Positions 60,501-64,000 of a stretch of 64,000 bases of DNA are shown one piece after another. The stretch lies in contig JAAONU010000013.1 of assembly GCA_012932295.1 (NCBI GenBank), forward strand, positions 1,844,603-1,908,602, read 5' to 3'. Source of the stretch: Cyclina sinensis (Eukaryota > Mollusca > Bivalvia > Venerida > Veneridae). Each line of letters starts with the position of its first letter. The first letter of the stretch is position 1. The position numbers and the translations under genes were made by a program. Below the pieces are notes generated by a model. The model saw only the letters and a program-made list of their open reading frames with translations, did no database searches and was not told the DNA's origin.

Positions 60501-63149
60501 CAAGATTTAACTGTGATGGGCCATCAAACCACAGGGCCAGTATTGGCCTTCTTGAAAAACACATCATGCACATCTACACTAACTGGTTCAAATCGAAAGT
60601 CCTTGAAATGTGGATGATGTTCGTGTTTTACAAGATATGCTATGACAGGCCATTAAACCGCAGAGAGTGGATTGGTGTGCATGCAAAAAGCGTCATGAAC
60701 ATCTACACTTACTGGTGAACATTCACACCAAGTTTCAAATCGAGAGTCCTTGAAATTTGGAAGAAGTTAGCATCACAAGATTTTGCAATGATGGATCATT
60801 AAATTCAGAGAATGCACTGGTGTGCATGCAAAAAGCATTATGCACGACAACACTTACCGGTGAATATGCACACCAAGTTTCAAATCAAGAAAAGATCAGC
60901 TTACATCCCCACAAACAAAGTTTGGTGGAGGTCAAACAATATTGTCTTGGATAACTCTAACAGAACAATACTTTTTGGGATAACTTTAACAGAACAATAC
61001 AACCTGGGATAACTTTAACAAAGCAATACTATTTGGGATAACTTTAACAGAACAAAACAACCTAGGATAACTTTAACAGAGCAATACTATCTGCAATAAA
61101 TTGACTAATGCAGCTGTTCTGGTGGGGGTGGGGGTTTGCTGATCAAGCATTATTTCATTACATAAGGGCTATAATCATGTTTTCAATGCGAGGCATTTTT
61201 TACTTTTTTTTCTTAAATGAGTAACAATCATGTTATTCTAAACAAATTGTGATTTCTTTAAGCCTTATCTGGTTATGGAAATAGTCTCAGACTTCTGTTT
61301 ATACTTCAACAAATAATCAGACATTTTCTATCCAATCACAGACAAGACAGCTTACTGTAGACTTACCAGGATGGATTAAATCTGTGTTGGTACCCTTAGA
61401 AACAAACTGGTTTAGCTTGGTGATGGTATTCAAGCTTTCAGCTGAGTACTTGTAAAACTCTGGGTGTACGAATACACTCGGTGAAAACTGAAAATATATC
61501 AATCCTGAACTTTAAGATAACAAAATCATTAGTGTAAGAATTTTTTTTCAAATAATATTACGTCTTCAAAGAAGACCTGAAACAACTCTATATCAAATTT
61601 CAATCCAAAAAAAAAAAAAAAAAAGATTTGAAAAACATATACAAACTTTTGACTGTTTCCATCTGAGAATCCAAATATATCTCTTCAAAAATTGAATATA
61701 TGGTCAATTTAAATCTGGATCTTCTTAGCTTAAGTATAAAAAGAAATGACCATACAGACTTCTGGTAAAATTATCTGCAATGCTCATAAGCACAGCAATC
61801 TCATACAATTTATACATGAATTTGGGGTATCTTTTATACAATTTTACAGAGCACTTTCTACTTTCCTGAATGAAACTTTCATTTAATATGTTTTTCGCTT
61901 TTTAAGTTTAGAAATAACTTTAAAATTTTCAGGCAATGACTTTGACTTTACCACCCTAAAACACTAATAAAATCAACAATTACTGACTGAGAATATTTAG
62001 GGATGGTTTTTGGAAATAAACACTTCTATATTTATTTTTGACAAGTTCACAAAAATACTTTGAAACTTACAATGGAACTTTCTGTTTGCAAGGTTTATTT
62101 AGGTAAACAGTATACAATAATTACTTTCTCAGACAACCTGTATAGAATAAGCTACAGCTGCACTCGACTGAACTTACAGGTGCCCTTGTTTGTCAAGAGT
62201 CTGTGATCAGGTGTATCATAATGTGAAACCATATTTGCTAACTCAAGCTCACTTCATATCGTGTATAAACAATTAGCAATCTCTCTAGAAAACAGGGTAC
62301 TATCAATTTCACTTAAATAAACAATTTCAAGTATTCATGTAGAGCAGTGTTCTTATTTATTAAACAGCAGTGCATTACAGCACTATTGATACAGCTATGA
62401 AGTCCACAGTCAAAACAGAAATACAAAAATTACTACATGTAGTAACAAATCCTAAATTAACGAGCCTCAAACTGAAAATCCACTCCAGTAAATTATGATT
62501 TAAAGTGAAATAAATGAAATACCTTGACAACAGACTGTTTAAATGACAGAAAGTGTCCATTGTGTAGGTGACAAATGGAATCATGTCCAGGAAAACCTGG
62601 TGAACCAAACATCTTGTCCAGACGATGGTAAATTCCATGTAACTGAACCTGCCAATTTTGAAAAATTCTTTCAATAAAAATGTCTTGTATAAAGTCTAAA
62701 AATCACTCATTTTTCTCTGATTAAAACTGAATCAATTTAGAGACAGATTCTTTCTTTTCCTACCATTGCAGACTTTTCAGTCCAACTGCTACTAATATTA
62801 CCTCAATTGTAATATAAATGTAAGTGAAGACTAAATGAGGGCTACATTTTTTTTTCTCAAATTTCCATGCTGGCCTCAAGGATACAGAGCAGACATAATA
62901 TAATTATGTATTCCTGGTTCTATATGTAGCTAATTCAGTTCACATCATTTTTTCTAAATAGAACAATAAATGCAGACAGACCTGTCCTAGATTATGTAAT
63001 TTTGGTTCCTCCACATCAGACTTAAACAGTACCAATACTACAACCAGTCTGGTTCCCCTGATCTGTTGACAGTGCACTGTAGCTGGGCTTAAGCTTCCCA
63101 CTAAGCTGGTTACAAGTTCTCCATCAATTTCAGGATGGATGTCTGTCAC
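21416..63149 (-). CDS. CACHD1: CACHD1-like VWA/Cache-domain membrane protein, C-terminal 18 exons
   Basis: Eighteen exons on the minus strand join with matching phases into 2367 nt (789 codons with stop; 733 if the shortest form of exon 14 is used). The start lies beyond 64000. Family hallmarks, in order, are IYHRLDKMFG, a Cache core GSVDGVFRLYPGT followed by YDHRETDWYKR, HGVAGMTVTPKFL, YQCHIVDSSG, CTGFSDG...TGDMT, KDTNLFVLVLGN, and a Cys cluster TCQCACYCDTSLDTCHGQF. These align by eye with the same landmarks in vertebrate CACHD1, a relative of calcium-channel alpha2delta subunits that modulates voltage-gated Ca2+ channels at the plasma membrane. Then come a Pro/Ser/Thr stalk, one transmembrane helix (exon 17) and a 48-residue tail. 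Introns reach about 8 kb and hold nearly all the repeats in the window. Whether it is CACHD1 itself or a clam paralog needs a tree. Confidence 0.85.
22139..22272 (-). CDS. CACHD1: CACHD1-like exon 17 (transmembrane helix)
   Basis: 134 nt, phase 2 to 1, acceptor TTGTTTTCAG, donor G|GTAGGA. Encodes SDEEDRHLSSG, the hydrophobic AIAALVIGLLALVALIVFVV and the basic stop-transfer KIYHKKFR. Confidence 0.92.
22564..22758 (-). CDS. CACHD1: CACHD1-like exon 16 (stalk)
   Basis: 195 nt, phase 2 to 2, acceptor TGTTTACAG, donor AA|GTAAGA. Encodes TTTLKSPPSFVSTAKNSPVA and a Thr/Ser-rich run to KQTEKSLGN. Confidence 0.85.
23067..23238 (-). CDS. CACHD1: CACHD1-like exon 15 (stalk)
   Basis: 172 nt, phase 1 to 2, acceptor AATCTTCAG, donor AG|GTAAGG. 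Encodes APKPPGSAPVGPMSKPATKP through GPHIPTTAVGSM: Pro/Ser/Thr-rich, probably an extended, possibly O-glycosylated stalk. Confidence 0.85.
23705..23982 (-). CDS. CACHD1: CACHD1-like exon 14 with tandem 13-residue repeats
   Basis: The 3' part, from 23865, encodes EDLDICNGLTHCKLSSSVYP then TCIWKNDEELKK and PTTTPVRPPMPSST, with donor G|GTATGT. Upstream, three further 39-bp copies each encode EDLDICNGLAHFS, and every copy contains ATTTCAG|TGAAGAC, so acceptors at 23982, 23943, 23904 and 23865 all give the same phase (2). The outermost acceptor is preceded by TTAACTAACC, a good branch-point match, so I end the exon there. A shorter start at 23814 (CTCTAG) is also in phase but would drop two Cys. 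Confidence 0.75.
23842..23990 (-). repeat. 39-bp tandem repeat, four copies, exonic
   Basis: Unit starts CCATTACATATATCTAAGTC on the + strand, almost perfect over three units plus a partial fourth. It overlaps the 5' part of CACHD1-like exon 14 and duplicates both a splice acceptor and 13 codons. Confidence 0.95.
24394..24481 (-). CDS. CACHD1: CACHD1-like exon 13
   Basis: 88 nt, phase 1 to 2, acceptor CTGTTGTAG, donor AT|GTAAGT. Encodes PPTYSTEFKPDSPGPMHNLE and RCLIPCVA. Confidence 0.88.
24598..25820 (+). repeat. Diverged modular element with about 178-bp repeats, in intron
   Basis: The left end at about 24598 (TGTGTCCATGGGACACGGATG) is the family D start, also seen at 41646. The body (24840-25230) has two units of about 178 bp sharing AATACCCAGGTGCA and TCATGGCTGTAGCAGTTAT. 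Further weak repeats follow to about 25820. No clear right hairpin. Confidence 0.5.
26133..26322 (-). CDS. CACHD1: CACHD1-like exon 12 (Cys-rich)
   Basis: 190 nt, phase 0 to 1, acceptor TGTTTACAG, donor T|GTAAGT. Encodes SCSSCQAGLYNPVYQLSIPQ and TCQCACYCDTSLDTCHGQF, a dense Cys cluster typical of the CACHD1 membrane-proximal ectodomain. Confidence 0.92.
26567..28091 (+). mobile_element. Family A modular element, copy 2
   Basis: Left end AACAAGAGGGCCAATGGCCC, right hairpin CTCACTCTGGCACTTTGTGC-CAGGTGAG at about 28061-28088. Core units of about 140-150 bp. Contains the G-rich tract at 27071-27112. Lies in the intron between CACHD1-like exons 12 and 11. Confidence 0.75.
27071..27112 (+). repeat. 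G-homopolymer tract
   Basis: About 19 consecutive G, then CTGGA and another run of about 11 G, followed by more G-rich DNA. Potential quadruplex; exact lengths may be unreliable in any assembly. Confidence 0.8.
28155..28395 (+). repeat. tRNA-derived SINE
   Basis: An A-box-like TAGTACAGAGG and a good B-box GGGTTTGAATCC about 40 bp later, followed by an unrelated body with ACTGACACCAGTTATGAATG. Not a functional tRNA. Confidence 0.55.
29012..29216 (-). mobile_element. Short palindromic-ended dispersed repeat (MITE-like), copy 2
   Basis: Reverse-orientation copy of 21149-21361, ending GCAGGGTAAGGGTTAA. Both copies contain the TGGTCTGCA/TGCAGACCA palindromic pair. Confidence 0.7.
29405..30476 (+). 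mobile_element. Modular element, family J (TATATGCCCGAAGGG ends)
   Basis: The left end ATTATATGCCCGAAGGG (about 29427-29443) is the inverse of the right end CCCCTTCGGGCATATATA (about 30458-30475). The core has units with GGTCACTGTGA and GACCCCT phrases, and an AGACGGAT motif precedes the right end. No coding capacity. Confidence 0.7.
31330..32341. mobile_element. hAT-type MITE, copy 1, itself carrying a SINE
   Basis: Inverted ends TAGGGATGGCAACGAGTAAC and GGTATTCGTTGCCATCCCTA are flanked by a perfect 8-bp target duplication GTTTTTAC (31322-31329 and 32342-32349). An 8-bp duplication and these ends fit the hAT superfamily. No transposase. About 706 bp once the SINE insertion is discounted. 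Subterminal CCGAGTACTCGAT motifs recur at both ends. Confidence 0.9.
31847..32140 (+). mobile_element. tRNA-derived SINE nested in the hAT MITE
   Basis: The tRNA-like head 31855-31927 has A-box TAGCTCAATAGG and B-box GGTTCGACCCC, with AGT in the anticodon position (Thr-like). Stems are degenerate, so it is not a working tRNA. The body ends TGAAATCGGCGTTAAACCCC with a short A-rich tail, a tail type common in bivalve SINEs. Flanked by imperfect 12-bp duplications TAATGTTTTATA and TAACATTTTATA. Confidence 0.8.
33090..33439. other. Intron, nothing recognised
   Basis: AT-rich intronic sequence between a family A element and a reversed SINE. Confidence 0.3.
33440..33722 (-). mobile_element. tRNA-derived SINE (58.66-kb family), minus orientation
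   Basis: On the minus strand it reads GTGGTCCAGTGGTAATGCAC then GGACTAGTAACC, as in 58659-58927, and ends with the tail GGGCATCAGTCATATGGCCA-like motif. Same family, opposite direction. Confidence 0.7.
34098..34283 (-). CDS. CACHD1: CACHD1-like exon 11
   Basis: 186 nt, phase 0 to 0, acceptor ATATTTCAG, donor AAG|GTAAAG. Encodes QEWCTGFSDGFHKVTFTLTG through VKDTNLFVLVLGN and NCDDTSYK, the conserved NLF-V segment. Confidence 0.92.
34284..36079. repeat. Intron with element fragments
   Basis: 34917-35118 holds the 3' part of a GTGACCTTGACC-type element ending in an inverted pair ATACCCCC / GGGGGGCAT. About 35740-36090 holds a diverged family A fragment (TTGGTAGATGACCACTA, ACACCAAATTTCAAAG). The rest is AT-rich and plain. 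Confidence 0.45.
36080..37135 (+). repeat. Family H tandem array, units of about 150 bp
   Basis: About seven units sharing TTATGCTCCGGACAAGGAAA, CAACAAAGGGCAATAACTG, ATTGTGCTTGACCATTGTAT and TGAATTCCAACCAGTAGTTT. The same unit recurs at 48640-49772. Reading frames crossing it are by-products of the repetition. Confidence 0.85.
37136..39242. repeat. Intron with fragments of families G and A
   Basis: About 37800-38090 carries a family G right end (TATGCTCTCCCTTTGGGGAG then CATAAT). About 38640-39072 carries a family A right part ending CAAGCTCAGGTGAGCT. The remainder is AT-rich. Confidence 0.5.
39243..39339 (-). CDS. CACHD1: CACHD1-like exon 10
   Basis: 97 nt, phase 2 to 0, acceptor TTGTTACAG, donor AAG|GTATAA. 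Encodes NLLDSLTPDEDKHLSSLYPW and ISAKMVASGKLK. Joined to exon 11 (QEWCTGFSDG), it lines up with vertebrate CACHD1 without a gap of note. Confidence 0.85.
39497..41205 (+). mobile_element. Family A modular element, diverged copy 4, right end missing
   Basis: The left end AACAACAGGGCCATGATTG and GCTCCCCTCAG are recognisable. The body first has units with AGTAGGTCAAGG phrases, then units with ACCTAGTGGTTAAAGACA and GACAGGAAGATTTT. The right hairpin is not seen. Confidence 0.5.
41646..42566 (+). mobile_element. Family D modular element, first of a tandem pair
   Basis: The left end CTGTGTCCATAGGACACGG is a hairpin, then GATGCCCCCA; the right end is CCCCACTTTGTGGGCGCATT. These give a subterminal inverted pair (GATGCCCCCA and TGGGCGCATT). 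Four core units of about 165 bp share CATCCCTGGAAGTTTAAGC, and a GGACGGACGGAC run precedes the right end. Confidence 0.8.
42591..43491 (+). mobile_element. Family D modular element, second of a tandem pair
   Basis: Starts exactly 945 bp after the first copy and is almost identical to it over the left about 330 bp, core unit 1 included. The core then differs in unit number and in one shortened unit junction near 43270. Ends CCCCACTTTGTGGATGCATA. Confidence 0.8.
43495..43695. repeat. Degenerate 20-30-bp minisatellite, part 1
   Basis: Repeated TTCCAGCATCAGAACTAG-like phrases. The same phrases resume at 45855-46185 and 46670-46740 and flank 42570-42595, as though one array had been split by insertions. 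Confidence 0.7.
43697..44151 (+). mobile_element. Family E modular element
   Basis: Left end AACAAGAGCCATGTTACACA then TTAATCCCCCCGCC; right end CCCCTCCGCCTCTGGCGGGG then GGATAATAA. TTAATCCCCCCGCC is the inverse of GGCGGGGGGATAA. Two core units of about 150-180 bp with AGGCAAGGTAGAGTTATT. Confidence 0.75.
44204..45849 (+). mobile_element. Family E element, 5'-truncated, interrupted by family F
   Basis: Core units of the family E type at 44204-44554 and 45635-45760, then a GACGGACG-type run and the right end CCCCTCTGCCTTTGGCGGGG. It is split by the family F element at 44555-45634. Confidence 0.7.
44555..45634 (+). mobile_element. Family F modular element with near-identical 146-bp core repeats
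   Basis: The left end CAAGAAACATGGCAATGCC then AAACCAGGTTTTCAAAA is the inverse of the right hairpin (CCAGGATTTTCAAAATTG-AAAACCTGGTTA). Between about 44785 and 45535 lie four full 146-bp units that are virtually identical plus a shorter one, containing TTCTTCAAAGGGTTGAAGAG and GTCACTGTGACCTTGACCTT. A CCGCCCATCCGCCCATCC run precedes the right end. Open frames inside are repeat artefacts. Confidence 0.85.
45855..46185. repeat. Degenerate 20-30-bp minisatellite, part 2
   Basis: Many copies of TTCCAGCATCAGAACTA-like units, interrupted at 46186 by a family I element. Confidence 0.75.
46186..46668 (+). mobile_element. Family I modular element
   Basis: Left end CGTGTCACCTGATGATAG, right hairpin GTCACCTGACTATAGTCAGG then CGTCAC. 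Two core units with TATGAAGTTTCAAGTTGATA. Confidence 0.75.
46745..46875 (+). repeat. Degenerate tRNA-like SINE fragment
   Basis: An A-box-like TGGTCTTGTGG and a weak B-box GAGATTTGAGTC, then an unrelated body. Low sequence quality for a tRNA. Confidence 0.35.
47438..47490 (-). CDS. CACHD1: CACHD1-like exon 9
   Basis: 53 nt, phase 0 to 2, acceptor GTTTTCAG, donor GG|GTAAGC. Encodes VDECYDEDYQCHIVDSSG, equivalent to the C-x-IxDxxG segment that follows the Cache domain in alpha2delta proteins. Confidence 0.88.
47491..48639. other. Intron, mostly plain
   Basis: AT-rich. A TAA microsatellite at about 48380-48399 and a short family A fragment (CAAGAAGATTTTCAAAG) at 48410-48600. A 134-codon open frame at 47748-48152 on + has no homology I recognise and no exon context. 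Confidence 0.35.
48640..49772 (+). mobile_element. Family H modular element
   Basis: About seven units of about 150 bp as at 36-37 kb. Here the right end is present: ATATACCCCAAAACTTGG then TTTCAGGGGTATAATTAT, an imperfect hairpin, preceded by a short GACAGACCAACC run. Confidence 0.75.
49773..50267. repeat. Family A fragment in intron
   Basis: 49790-50110 has GTTTCAGATAAGAAGATTTT and CATTATTTGAACAATCTTG phrases without ends. The rest is AT-rich. Confidence 0.5.
50268..51282 (+). mobile_element. Two adjacent family G modular elements
   Basis: Left end AACAAGAAATCGGTAGAACC then GGATGCTCCC. Right ends ATGCTCGCTTTTCGGGGAGC-AT at about 50884-50909 and ATGCTTGCCCTTCGGGGAGC-AT at about 51257-51280, inverse to GGATGCTCCC. 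The second element shares its core phrase CAAGGGTTTTCAGG with the first and lacks a clear left end. Confidence 0.7.
51475..52867 (+). mobile_element. Family A modular element, copy 5, diverged
   Basis: Left end AACAAGAGGGCTATGATGG, right end ACACATGAGCTAAAAAA with the hairpin decayed. Core phrases CTTGGTAAAGGACCTCCAG and AGACAAGATTTTCAAAG remain recognisable. Confidence 0.65.
52929..53640. mobile_element. hAT-type MITE, copy 2 (uninterrupted)
   Basis: 712 bp with ends TAGGGATGGCAACGAGTAAC and GGTATTCGTTGCCATCCCTA and a perfect 8-bp target duplication GAAAAAAC (52921-52928, 53641-53648). Highly similar throughout to copy 1 and lacking the SINE, so it shows the empty site. Confidence 0.92.
53869..53941 (-). 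CDS. CACHD1: CACHD1-like exon 8
   Basis: 73 nt, phase 2 to 0, acceptor TTTTTTTTCAG, donor ACA|GTAAAC. Encodes EKRLHGVAGMTVTPKFLTSQ and LLNT, matching the GVxGxDxT strand of Cache domains. A hAT-type MITE ends 220 bp downstream of it in the intron. Confidence 0.88.
54834..54969 (-). CDS. CACHD1: CACHD1-like exon 7
   Basis: 136 nt, phase 1 to 2, donor GT|GTAAGT is strong. Encodes SFIKEMIGYTTGKYTQNIVM, VYHHYDD and NGLFV, the Cache strands before HGVAG. The acceptor is uncertain. AATGAAG before 54969 fits the phase; the better-looking TATATTAG before 55003 opens the same frame but in phase 0, which would need an extra upstream exon. Confidence 0.65.
55074..56084 (+). mobile_element. Family A modular element, copy 6
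   Basis: Left end AACAAGAGGGCCATCATGG, right hairpin AGCTCACCATGAGCC-AAAGGCTCAGGTGAGCT. Four core units of about 150 bp with GACCCCAGGGGCATAATTTG. Lies between CACHD1-like exons 7 and 6. Confidence 0.8.
56085..56859. other. Intron, no clear feature
   Basis: 56210-56420 resembles the end of a degenerate element (CTACTACATGCCAACCTTTGG). A 43-codon open frame on minus around 56510-56640 (KQTPYQGNMKDGQLAKACES) looks protein-like but lacks supporting splice context. Confidence 0.3.
56860..56906 (-). CDS. CACHD1: CACHD1-like exon 6 (47-nt microexon)
   Basis: Phase 2 to 1, acceptor CTGTTGTAG, donor CGCG|GTAAAC. Encodes YKRSVVFPGTTMYHR, continuing the WYKR motif of the family. Too short to be seen without homology and phase logic. 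Confidence 0.8.
57100..57875. repeat. 30-bp minisatellite, about 25 copies
   Basis: Unit of the type AGAATATGTTTTATTTCC plus AAAGTGTCTATT. Early copies (57110-57400) have TTTTGTTT and are diverged; later copies have TTTTATTT and are homogeneous. Because 30 is a multiple of three, long frames open on both strands with 10-residue periods; they are not genes. Intronic to the CACHD1-like gene. Confidence 0.95.
58128..58211 (-). CDS. CACHD1: CACHD1-like exon 5 (Cache core)
   Basis: 84 nt, phase 2 to 2, acceptor TTTCTTTAG, donor TG|GTGAGT. Encodes FYGSVDGVFRLYPGTPLMNT and YDHRETDW, the most diagnostic Cache motif of the alpha2delta/CACHD1 family. Confidence 0.92.
58430..59230 (+). repeat. Family K units flanking a SINE
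   Basis: Phrases CAATAGGGGTCATCTA, AGTTATTGATC and TGACCTTTGA occur on both sides of the SINE at 58659-58927, so the SINE interrupts a diverged family K element. Confidence 0.55.
58659..58927 (+). mobile_element. tRNA-derived SINE, + orientation
   Basis: The head GATCAGTGGTCCAGTGGTAA has a good A-box (TGGTCCAGTGG), AGT in the anticodon position and a B-box-like AGATCGATCCCC. The body continues to TCAGTCATATGGGCAACCGG and a TGATAAATAAA tail. The same family in reverse is at 33440-33722. Confidence 0.75.
59742..59829 (-). CDS. CACHD1: CACHD1-like exon 4
   Basis: 88 nt, phase 1 to 2, acceptor TATTCCAG. Encodes LKDLVFHTLKATDGLDTLW and SREVIER. The donor AG|GTTCTG is weak, but it is the one that gives the right phase and continues into RFYGSVDGVFR. 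Confidence 0.8.
60003..60471 (+). mobile_element. Modular element, family K
   Basis: Left end with CAAGAAATG and CATGCCCCACAG; right end TATATGCCCCCTCATCTTCG then ATGGGGGGCATA, an internal hairpin, after CAGACGGACCC. Two core units about 144 bp apart (CTGGTGATGACCAACCAGCA, GGTGAACCTAGGTCAAAGCA). Confidence 0.7.
60480..60946 (+). repeat. Array of about 125-bp units (ACACCAAGTTTCAAAT type)
   Basis: Units share CTTGAAATGTGGATGATGTT, GCATGCAAAAAGC and ACACCAAGTTTCAAATC. Related units occur at 17200-17580. The open frame at 60314-60718 is a by-product. Confidence 0.6.
60949..61095. repeat. 29-bp tandem repeat, about five copies
   Basis: Unit GGATAACTTTAACAGAACAA plus TACNNCCTG, degenerate, in the intron between exons 4 and 3. 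Confidence 0.85.
61367..61487 (-). CDS. CACHD1: CACHD1-like exon 3
   Basis: 121 nt, phase 0 to 1, acceptor ATTTTCAG, donor G|GTAAGT. Encodes FSPSVFVHPEFYKYSAESLN through NTDLIHP, the helical segment between Cache strands. Confidence 0.88.
61488..62522. other. Intron, nothing recognised
   Basis: AT-rich intronic DNA with a poly-A run at about 61608-61624. No repeat family or exon seen. Confidence 0.35.
62523..62648 (-). CDS. CACHD1: CACHD1-like exon 2
   Basis: 126 nt, phase 0 to 0, acceptor TTGGCAG, donor AAG|GTATTT. Encodes VQLHGIYHRLDKMFGSPG and FLSFKQSVVK; YHRLD is conserved in CACHD1. Confidence 0.88.
62982..63149 (-). CDS. CACHD1: CACHD1-like exon 1 of the window
   Basis: 168 nt, phase 0 to 0, acceptor GCTGTAG, donor CAG|GTCTGT (weak). 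Encodes VTDIHPEIDGELVTSLVG through LHNLGQ, part of the Cache region. Earlier exons, including the VWA domain, are outside the window. Confidence 0.85.
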
Positions 63150-63560
63150 CTACAGCAAGTGCAAAAATTAACAAGACCTCTGTGCAGACAGCACGCTCCA
63201 CTTTTCTTAGTGCTGGATAATTAGACTGGTTTCAGACCCAGAAATTAATTCTATTCCCTGTGATGTTAAGCTAATTGACTATTAAGTCCCTTTCTTACTA
63301 TAGATTTATCTTTTCTTGGCCGGAATTACTAGATATATGATTGCCAGCAGAGGAAAAATGTTGCTGTTAGAGAGGTAAAATCATTTAATATATCAATACA
63401 ATAACACAAATAAAGAAGATCATATAGCCTGCAGCCAGGCTACTGCATAATAAACTAGAACAGTCACTGAAGATGACAAATACCCCTGCAACTGCACATT
63501 GACTCAACAGCAAAAGCAAATCTGGAGTTACTACAGTAGGAGCTTTATTGATATCACATG
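63150..63560. other. Intron upstream of the first visible CACHD1-like exon
   Basis: No further exon could be supported. An 86-codon minus frame (63645-63385) overlaps the neighbouring repeat. Confidence 0.3.
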
Positions 63561-64000
63561 TATTAATTAATCTGTTGAAAACTGATGGAGGAGTTTGTGA
63601 CACAAGGTATGTTAAATGTGACAAAAAGTCTAAATTGAAGGGCAATAATATTTTGCCTGGCTAGGTATGCATCAAAAATATGTCTTTCACATCTTCATTG
63701 CCTAATTACTATCTCTCCCAAGTGTCATTTCCATCTGTTGAAAAATGAAGGAGTAGTTTGTGCCACAAGATACATATTAGTCAAAAATGGGGAAGGGTAT
63801 ATATTCAAGGAGCAATAACTCTGCATTGCCTGCATTGATTTGCATCATAAAATGTCAAGCACATCTACATTGCATGGTGACCATTTCCGAAATGTTTCAT
63901 TTCAATTAGTTGAAAACTGAAGGAGGAGTTGGTGATGCAAGGTAAAAATGTCAAACGTGACAAAAGTATAAGTTCAAGGGGCAATACATCTGCATTTCCT
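63560..64000 (+). repeat. Tandem units of about 163-172 bp, running off the window
   Basis: GTTGAAAACTGATGGAGGAG, GTTGAAAAATGAAGGAGTAG and GTTGAAAACTGAAGGAGGAG start successive units at about 63574, 63737 and 63909. Each continues with a CACAAGG motif and GGGCAATA. Probably the core of another modular element. Confidence 0.75.

Noticed and set aside
856..64000. CRISPR arrays or bacterial operons
   Set aside because: Tandem repeats here lack the unique-spacer pattern, and the genes have eukaryotic introns.

Overview
This window reads as nuclear DNA of a marine bivalve, most like a venerid or related clam. It is AT-rich and its genes are split by GT-AG introns of up to about 8 kb. Introns and spacers are filled with repeat families typical of bivalves: modular elements with tandem cores that resemble pearl-like or Helentron-like elements, tRNA-headed SINEs, hAT-type MITEs and minisatellites. 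No bacterial, plasmid or viral gene is evident. The species cannot be fixed from the sequence alone.

Two genes can be built exon by exon, both on the minus strand. At 14498-11446 a complete five-exon gene encodes a 414-residue SPEC3/stum-family membrane protein with two hydrophobic segments and a tail carrying two PPxY motifs. From 63149 down to 21416 run 18 consecutive exons of a CACHD1-like protein (relative of the calcium-channel alpha2delta subunits). They cover the Cache region, a Cys-rich region, a Pro/Ser/Thr stalk, one transmembrane helix and a short cytoplasmic tail. All exon phases agree and the summed length is a multiple of three. The N-terminal exons lie beyond the right edge. 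Exon 14 carries four 39-bp tandem units, each encoding 13 residues and each bringing its own candidate splice acceptor.

A third, unidentified minus-strand gene or decaying gene lies at about 8.4-3.6 kb. It has a good terminal exon (3840-3568), but its upstream segments contain stops and frame changes.

Layout: 0.9-3.0 kb pearl-like element; 3.6-8.4 kb unidentified gene and smaller elements; 8.8-10.8 kb large inverted-repeat element; 11.4-14.5 kb SPEC3 gene; 14.5-17.7 kb mostly featureless; 17.7-20.75 kb a 3-kb 52/27-bp minisatellite; 21.4-63.1 kb CACHD1-like gene, its introns packed with elements, including a three-level nest (modular element, then hAT MITE, then SINE) at 30.9-33.1 kb and dense arrays at 36-37, 41.6-46.7, 48.6-51.3 and 57.1-57.9 kb; 63.5-64 kb another repeat array. 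Every modular element that I could orient points along +, antisense to both genes.
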